This document shows, piece by piece, positions 23,550 to 31,354 of a stretch of DNA of 63,925 bases (the first letter of the stretch is position 1; each line of letters starts with the position of its first letter). This DNA is from JBCCGI01 sp039029355 (GTDB taxonomy: Bacteria; Planctomycetota; UBA1135; GCA-002686595), in NCBI GenBank assembly GCA_039029355.1, contig JBCCGI010000046.1, positions 1 through 63,925 on the forward strand, written 5' to 3'. The position numbers were made by a program, and so were the translations under genes. A model generated the notes under the pieces. The model was not told where the DNA came from. It saw only the letters and a program-made list of their open reading frames with translations, and ran no database searches.

Positions 23550-24383
23550 ATGGCGCGTGGAAGCGTGGAATCCAAGCATACCGGACCCGGGTACGCCGGG
23601 CGGCTCGCACGGCTGCAGGACTTACTCAGGCAGGCGGACGGCCTGTGCGTGGCCGTCTCGGGGGGCGTGGACTCGGTCGTGCTGCTGCACGCCGCCCACA
23701 CGGCCCTGGGCGAGCGCGCGGTCGGCGTCGTGGCCGACTCGCCCTCCCTGCCGCGGGCCGAGCTGGCGGCGGCGCGCCGCGCGGCGGCGGCGATGGGGGC
23801 GCGCCTGGAGGTCGTCGCCACCGACGAGCTGGCCGACCCGCGCTACCAGCGCAACGCCGGCGACCGCTGCTACTTCTGCAAGGAAGCGCTCTTCGACGCG
23901 ATGGCGCTGGTCGCCGAGCGGCACGGCCTGGTCGAGCTCTCCTTTGGCGAGATCGTCGACGACGCGGCCGACGACCGACCGGGCGCACGCAGCGCCGCCG
24001 AGCGCGGCGTGCGCGCGCCGCTGGCCGAAGCCGGCTTCGGCAAGGACGACGTGCGGCGCTACGCGCGCGAGCACGGCCTCGAGGTGTGGGACAAGCCGTC
24101 TTCGGCCTGCCTCGCCTCGCGCATCCCGCGCGGCACGGCCGTGACGCGCGAACGCCTCGCCCGCGTCGAGGCGGCCGAGGCCGAGGTGCGCGCGCTCGGC
24201 TTCCGCGTGCTGCGCGTGCGCGACCACGGCGAACACGCGCGACTGGAGCTCGGCGCCGACGAGCGCGAGCGCGGCGAACGCCTGCGCGACGAGCTGGAGC
24301 GCAAGCTCGGCGAATTCGGCTTCACCGAGCTTGCGCTCGCGACCTACGTGACGCCCGGCGAGCGCCCCGCGCCGCGCCCCTAG
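23550..24383 (+). CDS. larE: ATP-dependent sacrificial sulfur transferase LarE
   Basis: LarE adds sulfur to pyridinium biscarboxylic acid mononucleotide in the synthesis of the nickel-pincer cofactor of lactate racemase and relatives. The 277-aa product has the PP-loop SGGVDS (37-42) and the family motifs RCYFCK, SFGEIVDD, WDKPSSACLASRIPRG and LRVRDHGEHARLE. Cysteines at 107 and 110 (CxxC) and at 187 (ACLASR) correspond to the three cysteines that hold a 4Fe-4S cluster in three-Cys LarE proteins, rather than the single sacrificial Cys of the lactobacillus type; this reading is from family knowledge. ATG at 23550 gives the family-length protein. larB, larC and larA are not in the window. Confidence 0.9.
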   Translation: MARGSVESKHTGPGYAGRLARLQDLLRQADGLCVAVSGGVDSVVLLHAAHTALGERAVGVVADSPSLPRAELAAARRAAAAMGARLEVVATDELADPRYQRNAGDRCYFCKEALFDAMALVAERHGLVELSFGEIVDDAADDRPGARSAAERGVRAPLAEAGFGKDDVRRYAREHGLEVWDKPSSACLASRIPRGTAVTRERLARVEAAEAEVRALGFRVLRVRDHGEHARLELGADERERGERLRDELERKLGEFGFTELALATYVTPGERPAPRP

Positions 24384-26422
24384 TGCGAGATGTTCGCCCA
24401 GGCCGACGTCGCCGTCTTGACCGTCTGCACCGGCGCGTCGTCGTTGCCCGCCGAGATCGAGTAGTCCGCGGTCGTGTTGTTCGCGGCGGTGTTGCGGAAC
24501 ACCGCGTTCCGCTGGGCCCCCGCGTCGAGCTGCAGGCCCGTGCCGTTGGCGTAGAGGTGGTTGCCCTCGATGCGGCAGTCGTCCTCGACCGTCAGGTGGA
24601 TGCCGATGCCGTTGCCCTTGCACACGTTGTCGAGCAGTACGGCTCCACCGCCGTCCACGTCGAATCCGGCCGCGGTGTTGTCCGTCGCAGAGCATTTCTC
24701 CAACCGCGAGGCGGTCGAGGTGCGGTAGCCGTCCGCGTTGCCGTCGGAGAGGCAGGAGATCGCGCTTCCGCCGGTGCTGAGGTAAAAGCCGCTGCCGCTG
24801 TTGTCCCTCGCCACGCACCCGCGGACCACGCTGTCGGTGGCCGCGCGGATACCGTGGGACCCGTTTTTCCGCGACGTGCAGTCGACCGCGAGCGAGCCGT
24901 TGGAGACATCGATTCCGTAGCCCGTGTTCTCCTCGGCGCGCAGACCACGCGCCACCCCACCCGAGATGAGCTCGAAGCCATCGCCTCCGTTGCGGAGCGC
25001 GGCCGAGTTCTCGACGACCGCGTTGTCCGTGATGCTCGCTCCTCCTGCCGTGTTATCCGCCAGAAGAACCCGGCTGATGCGGCAGTCGTCGAAGCCCCAG
25101 ATTCCCCAGTCGGTGTTGTTGCGGATGGTCAGGTCTTCGGCCACGAGGCCGTCGCGGCAGAAGATCCCGCGGTAGCCCCAGTTGCGGATCGTGCCGTTGC
25201 GCACGGTCAGGTGGTGCGCGTCGGTGTTCAGGACGCGGATCCCTGAGTCCGATCCCGTGCCGATCAGCGAAAAGCCGCGCAGGTCGATCGTCACGTCGCT
25301 CGCATAGACGTCGATGCCCGACGCGCCCGTGAGGTTCTGGGAGATCCAGTAGAGGCCCGGGTTCGTGATGTCGTAGGGCAGCGCGGTGATCTCAATCCCC
25401 ACCGGAACGCCGGCGGGACCCTGCACTCCCTGCGCGCCCGCGGGCCCGGTCGGACCCACGGGACCCTGCGGGCCCTGGTCGCCGGTGGCGCCCATCGGGC
25501 CGGGCGCGCCCGGCCCGCCGTCGACGCCGCCCGGGCCCTGCGGGCCGGGGACGCCTTGGGGGCCCTGCGCTCCGTCGGCTCCAATGGGGCCCTGCGGCCC
25601 GGTCGGACCTGCGGGCCCGGCGGGACCCGCGAGCGTCGCGGTCGTCTGCACGCTGCCGTCGGGGAACTCGATCCCGACCGCGGTCCGCACCGCGCCGGCG
25701 ACGTCGAGCGGCGCCGCGGGGGTGAGCGTGCCGACGCCCACGAAGCCCGTCGTCGCGTCGACGAAGAGCTCCTGGCTCAGCGGGTAGAGCGCGCCCAGCT
25801 CGGGCGCCGACGAGGCCAAAAGGCACTCGCCCGTCGCCTGGTCGCGCAGGCTCGGGACGCACTGGTAGCCGACGGCGAGCGTCTGGGTCAGCGACGCGGT
25901 CGAGACGCCCAGCGGCATCGGAACGGCGCGGAAGCGCGCCGCGCGCGGCGTGCTCTCGTTGTGGAAGACCTTGGCGCCGGTGAGCGTGACCAGGGAGAGG
26001 TCCTTCTGCCCGTCGCGGTCGTGGTCGGACCAGGCGGCCGACACCGCGCCTTCGACGTCGGCCAGGCCGGCCTCGCGGCCCGCCTCGGCGAAGGTGCCGC
26101 CGGCGGCGCCGAGGAAGAGGCGCGCGCGGCCGTTCTCGTCGACGATCACCAGGTCGAGCTGTCCGTCGCCGTCCGCGTCGCCCCAGGCGGCGCCGCGCGA
26201 CGAGCTCAGGGCCGGCAGGCCGCTGGCGGCGGTGGCGTCGTCGAAGGCGCCGTTCCCGGTGCTGCGGAGGAGCGCGTCGGCGGCACCGGGCGTGCAGACG
26301 TAGAGGTCGTCGCGACCGTCGCCGTCGTAGTCGCCCCAGGCGAGCTGGGTCGAGGAGGAGGTCTGGGCCGAGGCGGCCGGCAGCAGGCCGGCGAGGAGGG
26401 CGGGGAAGAGGAGCGCTTTCAC
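24380..26422 (-). CDS. Secreted chimera: FG-GAP repeats, tail-fibre-like motif, collagen-like stalk, right-handed beta-helix
   Basis: The 680-aa product starts at the GTG at 26422 with a signal peptide (MKALLFPALLAGLLPAASAQ). In order it shows three FG-GAP-type repeats (AWGDYDGDGRDDLYV, AWGDADGDGQLDLVIV, AWSDHDRDGQKDLSLV; 28-146) and a motif common before stalks in fibre proteins (APLDVAGAVRT then FPDGSVQTTA; about 237-262). Next come 25 uninterrupted Gly-X-Y triplets (266-340). From about 345 to the end there is a parallel beta-helix of Asn/Gly-rich rungs (HHLTVRNGTIRNWGYRGIF, ENTGYGIDVSNGS). The architecture suggests a trimeric extracellular fibre whose helix could bind or cleave polysaccharide. 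No catalytic residues can be assigned. It overlaps larE by 4 nt, tail to tail. Confidence 0.85.
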   Translation of the reverse strand: MKALLFPALLAGLLPAASAQTSSSTQLAWGDYDGDGRDDLYVCTPGAADALLRSTGNGAFDDATAASGLPALSSSRGAAWGDADGDGQLDLVIVDENGRARLFLGAAGGTFAEAGREAGLADVEGAVSAAWSDHDRDGQKDLSLVTLTGAKVFHNESTPRAARFRAVPMPLGVSTASLTQTLAVGYQCVPSLRDQATGECLLASSAPELGALYPLSQELFVDATTGFVGVGTLTPAAPLDVAGAVRTAVGIEFPDGSVQTTATLAGPAGPAGPTGPQGPIGADGAQGPQGVPGPQGPGGVDGGPGAPGPMGATGDQGPQGPVGPTGPAGAQGVQGPAGVPVGIEITALPYDITNPGLYWISQNLTGASGIDVYASDVTIDLRGFSLIGTGSDSGIRVLNTDAHHLTVRNGTIRNWGYRGIFCRDGLVAEDLTIRNNTDWGIWGFDDCRISRVLLADNTAGGASITDNAVVENSAALRNGGDGFELISGGVARGLRAEENTGYGIDVSNGSLAVDCTSRKNGSHGIRAATDSVVRGCVARDNSGSGFYLSTGGSAISCLSDGNADGYRTSTASRLEKCSATDNTAAGFDVDGGGAVLLDNVCKGNGIGIHLTVEDDCRIEGNHLYANGTGLQLDAGAQRNAVFRNTAANNTTADYSISAGNDDAPVQTVKTATSAWANISH
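25403..25627 (-). repeat. Collagen-like Gly-X-Y repeat tract (25 triplets)
   Basis: The codons encode GPA GPA GPT GPQ and so on without interruption for 25 triplets, rich in Pro, Gln and Ala at X and Y. The DNA is a degenerate 9-nt periodic array (GGN CCN GNN). Such tracts form triple helices and change length easily by slippage. Confidence 0.9.
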
Positions 26423-26633
26423 GGGAGGATCTCGGTAGGGGCTCTGCGGGGGAGGACACGAGGCCCATCCCCGCGTCCTCCAGCGACGCGCCGCCTGACC
26501 CGACCCGCGAAACCGGAAAAGCGAGATTCCGCGAGCGCCATCCGCGGACTCGGCTTCAGGGGCCGCCCCAGCCCTCGACCGGAGCCCTCACGACGGCCGG
26601 GGCGAGTCGGACCGCGGGCCGATGAGGGGGCGG
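26423..26633 (-). other. Intergenic region between the ten-gene operon and the collagen-like gene
   Basis: About 210 nt without a gene, downstream of the last operon gene and upstream of the GTG at 26422. I see neither a clear promoter nor a terminator with a T-run. Confidence 0.3.
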
Positions 26634-27737
26634 CTAGCGCTGGAAGATCGGCAGCAGCCCGTCGGGCAGCGCCAGCACCAGCACGTTCACCGCGGTCGCG
26701 TAGCTCGCCCCGTAGCGGCTCGACCAGCTCCCGTCGGTGCGCTGGGTACGCAGCACCCGCGGGGTTTCCTCCGCGTACCAGCGCTCGAAGTCGGTCGGGT
26801 CGGAGAGCTGCCAGAAGGCCTGCGCCAGGTAGAGCCGCTCGTAGTGCGGGAACTTCGACTGGTTGCCGGACTGGCGGCGCAGCTCGAGGCCGGACCAGAT
26901 CGCGTCGACGCTCTCGCGGATGACCGCGCCGTCGTAGCGGCCGGCCATGTTCAGCGTGGTTATCGCGGCGGCGGTCAGCGAGATGCTCGCGTCCTGGCGG
27001 TCGAGCTGGTAGCGGAAGAGCCCGGCCTCGTTCTTCAGCGCCAGCACGTAGTCCTCGGCCCGCGCGATGACGCCGCGGTCGACGTGGATGCCGGCGTTGT
27101 GCGCCGCGCGCAGGGCCTGCACGAGGCAGATCGTGACCGAGCCCTCGTGGTTCACCGGGCGCGGCGCGTAGTGCCAGCCGCCCTCGGGGCTCTGGGAGCG
27201 CTCGATCACGTCGACCGCCGCGGCCAGCGCGCGTTCCAGCCGCGGGTTGCGCGGCGCCATGCCGTAGGCCTGGGTGAGCGCCAGCGTCGCGAAGCCGTGC
27301 CCGTGCATGCGCGAGAGCTGGTCGCCCTGGTTCGAGATGTAGCCGAGCTGCTTCGAGCCCTCGGCCAGGTCGGCGTGGGCGAGCAGGTATTCGACCACCA
27401 GCTCGGTCTCGCGGCCGTAGGGGCCGCGGCCGGGCGAGTTGCCGCCCGCCATGAAGGCCAGCGCGCCGAGCGAAGCCACGCCGATCGGCGCCCACTCGGT
27501 GGCCTTGCCGCGCGGGAACGAGCCGTCCTGGTTCTCGGCCTGCGCGCGGGCGAGGAAGGCGAGCCCCTTGTCGACCGCCTGGCGACGCGCGTCGACGCTC
27601 GCCGCGGCGGCCGAGTCCTCGACCGGCGGCGCGACGACCCCGCCGGTCTGGGGATCGTGCTCCTCTTCCTCTTCGACGGCGCTGCCGACGAGGAGCGGCG
27701 CTCCGAGGAGCGCGAGCACGAGCGCGCGGGCGAGCAT
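26634..27737 (-). CDS. Secreted prenyltransferase/squalene-cyclase-like alpha/alpha-toroid protein, last gene of the MoxR operon
   Basis: The 367-aa product begins at the ATG at 27737, 8 nt after the previous stop, with a hydrophobic signal (MLARALVLALLGAPLLVGSA) and an acidic linker. It then shows QW-type repeats of the terpenoid-cyclase toroid fold (QAENQDGSFPRG, QSPEGGWHYAP, QRTDGSWSS). The cyclase acid motif DxDD is absent, so squalene-hopene cyclase activity is unlikely. It ends in LPIFQR, exactly like the second toroid protein of the operon (33710-34846). A periplasmic binding or structural role with the operon's VWA proteins is inferred. Confidence 0.85.
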   Translation of the reverse strand: MLARALVLALLGAPLLVGSAVEEEEEHDPQTGGVVAPPVEDSAAAASVDARRQAVDKGLAFLARAQAENQDGSFPRGKATEWAPIGVASLGALAFMAGGNSPGRGPYGRETELVVEYLLAHADLAEGSKQLGYISNQGDQLSRMHGHGFATLALTQAYGMAPRNPRLERALAAAVDVIERSQSPEGGWHYAPRPVNHEGSVTICLVQALRAAHNAGIHVDRGVIARAEDYVLALKNEAGLFRYQLDRQDASISLTAAAITTLNMAGRYDGAVIRESVDAIWSGLELRRQSGNQSKFPHYERLYLAQAFWQLSDPTDFERWYAEETPRVLRTQRTDGSWSSRYGASYATAVNVLVLALPDGLLPIFQR

Positions 27738-27745
27738 GGCTGGGG

Positions 27746-28504
27746 CTAGCGGTTGTCGCGGTTCAGCCGGCGGTAGTACGCGTCGATCCAGTCGCGGTAC
27801 TGCACCGGCAGGTCGTCCGAGCCCTCGTTGCGGAAGATCTCGCGCGTGCGGGCGGGCAGCATGCCCCACTCCTCGGCGTCCTGGTCGACGCGGAAGGGGT
27901 CGCCGCTCTCGGGGTTGTGCGGGTCGCCGGGGCGCGTCTGGCCCGGGTCCTCGCTGCCGGCGGGGGAGTCGGGCTTCTCGCCGCCCTGCTGCTGCTCCTG
28001 GCCCTGGTTCGGCTGCTCGCCGGGCTGGTCGGGCGTCTGCTCGCGGTCGCGCGGGCCGCGGTCGCGCTGCTGGTCGAGCGGGCTCTCGCCGTCGCTCGGC
28101 TCCTGCATGGCCTGCGACATCGAGCCGCCGCCCTGCTGCTGGGCGATCTCGAGGATCCGGTCGATGTCGTCGATCACGCTCTGACTGTTCTGCTTGGTGT
28201 CGCGCAGCAGGTCGTCCAGGCCCGAGGCGTCGACCTCGTCGAGCGCGATGTCGCCGGCGCCGGCGTCGTTGAGAATCGTGTCGATGCGCATCAGGTTGCG
28301 CTCGACCTGCGAGAAGAGCTTGGCGAGCTCGTCCTGCGGGTCGTTCTGCTCGGGGAAGAGCTCGGGCAGGCGCGGGCCCTGCTCCTCCTCTTCGGCCTCC
28401 TGGCCCTCCTGCGGGTCGGGGCCCTCCTGGGGCGTCGCGGCGCCGACGATGAGGGCGAGCGGGAGGGCGAACGCGAGGGTGCGCTTGAAATCGATGTGCT
28501 TCAT
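27746..28504 (-). CDS. Secreted, mostly disordered protein with conserved-looking C-terminal motif
   Basis: The 252-aa product has a signal peptide (MKHIDFKRTLAFALPLALIVGAA). A Glu/Gln/Pro-rich segment is followed by a short helical stretch (about 55-125; KLFSQVERNLMRIDTILND), then a long low-complexity Gln/Pro/Gly/Asp region. The end is a compact motif (about 212-252) with WGMLPARTREIF and WIDAYYRRLN. I recall similar WG-LP...YYRRL tails in other planctomycete proteins of VWA/MoxR clusters, but that is from memory. No enzyme motif. Gaps of 3 nt upstream and 8 nt downstream place it firmly in the operon. Confidence 0.75.
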   Translation of the reverse strand: MKHIDFKRTLAFALPLALIVGAATPQEGPDPQEGQEAEEEEQGPRLPELFPEQNDPQDELAKLFSQVERNLMRIDTILNDAGAGDIALDEVDASGLDDLLRDTKQNSQSVIDDIDRILEIAQQQGGGSMSQAMQEPSDGESPLDQQRDRGPRDREQTPDQPGEQPNQGQEQQQGGEKPDSPAGSEDPGQTRPGDPHNPESGDPFRVDQDAEEWGMLPARTREIFRNEGSDDLPVQYRDWIDAYYRRLNRDNR

Positions 28505-28507
28505 GGC

Positions 28508-31354
28508 TCAGCGGTCCTCCTGGTCTTCATCCTCGGCGGGCGCCTGCTCGCCGTCCGGGGGCGGGAGCCCCACGCGCTCGCGCAGCCCGGAGAAGAGCAC
28601 CGTCACGCGCTCGTGGCGCGAGGCGAGGCGTAGGATCTCCTCGAGCACCAGCGGGTCGACGCTGTCGGGGTCTTCCAGCTCGGGGTACAGGATCAGCATC
28701 TCGTCGACGGCGTTCTGCACGTCCAGCTCCATGCGGCGCAGGAGCTTCAGCTCGGTCGCGTCCGGCACGAGCGGCTGCTGCTGGTTCTGCCCCTCTTGCT
28801 GTTGCTGCTGTTGTTGCTGCTGCTCCTGTTCGCGGCGCCGCTGCTCCTGCTTGAGCGCCTCGAGCAGCCACTCGAGGTTCTCCTCGACGTCGCGCTGGCG
28901 TGCCTGCACGCGCTCGCCGGTGTCGTAGTCGCCCTCCTGGCCGAGGTCGCGCGCGATGCGGGTCAGGTCGTCGGCGACGTTGTTCATCAGCTCGGCGGTC
29001 ACCTGGCTCTGCTCGGAGGCGATGGCCTCGGCCATCTCGTTCGCCCGCGCGGCGAGCGACTCCTCCTCGCGCGCCACGGCGCGCAGGCGCAGGCGCTGGG
29101 AGCGGCTGGGCGTCTCGCCGGGCGTTCGGCCGGCGTCGATCTCGCGCACGGCGGTCATCTGCTCGCGGTGCGCGCTGATCATCTGCAGCACCTCCTCGGC
29201 GATGCGGAAGAGGATCTCCTCCTGGCGCAGGCGCTGGTAGGCCTCCTCTTCTTCCTTGAGCTCGTCGAGGGCGTTCTCGAGCTCGCGCTCGACCTCTTCC
29301 TCGTTGCGCTCGGCCTCGGAGAGGTCGCCCTGCTCCAGCGACTCGCCGGCCTGCTGCGCCGCCTGGTCGGCGCGCTCCAGGCTCGGCAGCGGCTGGGCGT
29401 TCTTGCGCTCCTCGGCGCGGCGCGCGAGGTCGAGGATGTCCTGGCGGATCTGCTCCTGCTCGCGCGCCAGCTCCTCGGCCCGCTGGCGATCCTCGGGGCT
29501 GTCGGGCGACACGCCTTCGCGCGCGCTCTCGGAAGCGCGCGAGAGGGCCTCGCGGGCCTCGCGCTGCGAGGCGGCGGCGGAGGCGCTCTTGCCTTCGGAG
29601 AGCTCCTGGGCGGCGCGCTCCATGGCCTCGGCGGCGCGCTCGAGGTCCTGGCGCACCGACTCCTCGGCCACCGGGTTCAGCGAGCCTTCGGCCACCTGCG
29701 GCTGGGCGGAGCGCGTCTGCTGCGCGAGCTCCGACTGGGCCTGGGCGCCCTGGCGCGCGCTCTGGGCCACCTCCTGGCCGGCGTTCTCGCGCGCCTGGGC
29801 CAGGGCTTGGGCCGCTTCCTTCAGCGCCTCGAGGGCCTCGCGGGCGCTCTCCCCGGCCTGGGCGGCGTCGTCCTGGCGGGCGGCCTGGGCGGCCTCCTGC
29901 ATCTTGCTCGCGGCCTCGGAGAGCTGCTCGCGCGCCTGCTGCCCCGACGGGCTCTGGCCGGGCGAGAGCGTATCCAGCCCGCGCGCGATGCGCTCGGAGC
30001 GCTCCGACCCCTCGGCCTGGGAGCGCGCCAGCGCCTGGCCGAGGAACTCCAGCGACTCCTGGCCCTGGCGCAGCGCCTGGGCGGCCTGCTCGAGCGCGCG
30101 GCGCGCGCCCTCCTCCTCGCCGGCGGCCTCGCGCTCGGCGACCTGCGAGAGGGGCTCCTGCGCCTCGCGCGCCATCTGGCCCGCGGCGGTCTCGCGCTCG
30201 GCCAGCTCGCCGACTTGTCGCTCGGCCTCCGCGCGCGCCTCGCGCGCGGGGGCGCGGGCCGCCTCGGCGGCGGCGTCGAGCCCCTCGGCCAGCTCGCGCA
30301 GCTCGGCGGCGGTCGCCTCGCGCGGCTCGGGCGAGGTCGAGCCCAGGTCGGCCTCGGCCACGGCCTCGGAGCCGGCCTGGAGCGCCTCGGCGGCCTCCTG
30401 GGCGGCGGGGTCGCCCGACACGCGTGCGTGGCGCTCCTCGCCTTCGGCGGCCGCGGCGAGCGACTCGGCCCAGTTGCCCTCGGAGGCCTCGGCCGGCGTC
30501 GCGCTCTCGATCTCCTCGGCGGCCTCGCGCAGGCTGTCCGCCGCCTCCGACAGGCGCCCGGCGCGCGCCTCGCCGCTGCGCGCCTCTTCGAGCTTGGCGA
30601 GCGCGGAGCGCAGCTCCTCCGACTCCGCCGGCTGCCAGGCGTCCAGCACCTCGCTGTCGGTGGTCTGGTCGCGGACGAGCTCGTTCAGCTCGCGCTCCAG
30701 GAGCTCGAGTTCCATCGTGCCCGACTCGCGGCCCAGCTCTTCGTTCTCGGAGAGCTGGCGCGTCTGCTCCTCCATGAGCGATTGCAGCGTCTCCTCGAGC
30801 GCGCGCTGGCCCTCGCTAGAGGCGCTTTGGCGCAGGGACTCGGTCTCGCGGCGCAGGTCCTGTTCGCGGCCGAGCAGCTCGCCCAGCGTCTCCTGCAGCT
30901 CGAGGTTCTCGTTCAGGTGCTCCTCTAAGGACTCGAGGTTCTTGCGGTCCATCAGGATCGAGAGGAGCCGCTCGAGGTCGCCGATCAGCGTCTCCTGGCG
31001 CTCGAGCGACTGCACGAGCTGGCCGCGCTCGACCGACTCGCGCGACAGCTCCATCAGCTCGTCGAGCGTCACCGGCGTGGCGCCGCTCGCGGCCGCGCGC
31101 TCGTCGAGCAGGCCGAGGCCCTCGCGCAACAGGTCGGCGGTGTGCGTGCGGCCCTCGGTCTCGATGCGGTCGAGCAGGACCTCCATCGTGCTGCGCAGGC
31201 GCTGCAGCTGCCGCCGCAGGAGCGCCTGCTCCTCGGCGATGCCGGCCAGCTCGCGGCTGACGGGAACGTCGTCGTCCTCGTCCGGCACCGCGAGCGAGGC
31301 GGTGGCGAGCGGGAGCGTGCAAAGGAATCCCAGTCCCAGGAGGTGGAGCTTCAT
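28508..31354 (-). CDS. Large secreted coiled-coil protein (948 aa) of the MoxR operon
   Basis: The protein starts at the ATG at 31354, overlapping the preceding stop (ATGA), with a signal peptide (MKLHLLGLGFLCTLPLATASLA). Almost everything after residue 40 is predicted coiled coil: heptads rich in Glu, Gln, Ala, Arg and Leu (EEQALLRRQLQRLRSTMEVL; REAREALSRASESAREG), with a Gln run near 875 (EQEQQQQQQQQ). The C-terminus has ELKLLRRMELDVQNAVDEM followed by an acidic tail. Together with its upstream neighbour it resembles the two halves of the DUF4175 proteins of alphaproteobacteria, which join a membrane N-terminus to a coiled-coil C-terminus. Likely a periplasmic structural rod; function unknown. 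Confidence 0.85.
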   Translation of the reverse strand: MKLHLLGLGFLCTLPLATASLAVPDEDDDVPVSRELAGIAEEQALLRRQLQRLRSTMEVLLDRIETEGRTHTADLLREGLGLLDERAAASGATPVTLDELMELSRESVERGQLVQSLERQETLIGDLERLLSILMDRKNLESLEEHLNENLELQETLGELLGREQDLRRETESLRQSASSEGQRALEETLQSLMEEQTRQLSENEELGRESGTMELELLERELNELVRDQTTDSEVLDAWQPAESEELRSALAKLEEARSGEARAGRLSEAADSLREAAEEIESATPAEASEGNWAESLAAAAEGEERHARVSGDPAAQEAAEALQAGSEAVAEADLGSTSPEPREATAAELRELAEGLDAAAEAARAPAREARAEAERQVGELAERETAAGQMAREAQEPLSQVAEREAAGEEEGARRALEQAAQALRQGQESLEFLGQALARSQAEGSERSERIARGLDTLSPGQSPSGQQAREQLSEAASKMQEAAQAARQDDAAQAGESAREALEALKEAAQALAQARENAGQEVAQSARQGAQAQSELAQQTRSAQPQVAEGSLNPVAEESVRQDLERAAEAMERAAQELSEGKSASAAASQREAREALSRASESAREGVSPDSPEDRQRAEELAREQEQIRQDILDLARRAEERKNAQPLPSLERADQAAQQAGESLEQGDLSEAERNEEEVERELENALDELKEEEEAYQRLRQEEILFRIAEEVLQMISAHREQMTAVREIDAGRTPGETPSRSQRLRLRAVAREEESLAARANEMAEAIASEQSQVTAELMNNVADDLTRIARDLGQEGDYDTGERVQARQRDVEENLEWLLEALKQEQRRREQEQQQQQQQQQEGQNQQQPLVPDATELKLLRRMELDVQNAVDEMLILYPELEDPDSVDPLVLEEILRLASRHERVTVLFSGLRERVGLPPPDGEQAPAEDEDQEDR

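Noticed and set aside
25403..25627. The 9-nt periodic collagen tract considered as a CRISPR-like or non-coding tandem array
   Set aside because: It stays in frame and encodes perfect Gly-X-Y triplets within a larger secreted protein, so it is a coding repeat.
24380..26422. Collagen/beta-helix protein considered as evidence of a prophage tail module
   Set aside because: No other phage gene is nearby, it has a signal peptide, and the flanking genes are chromosomal.
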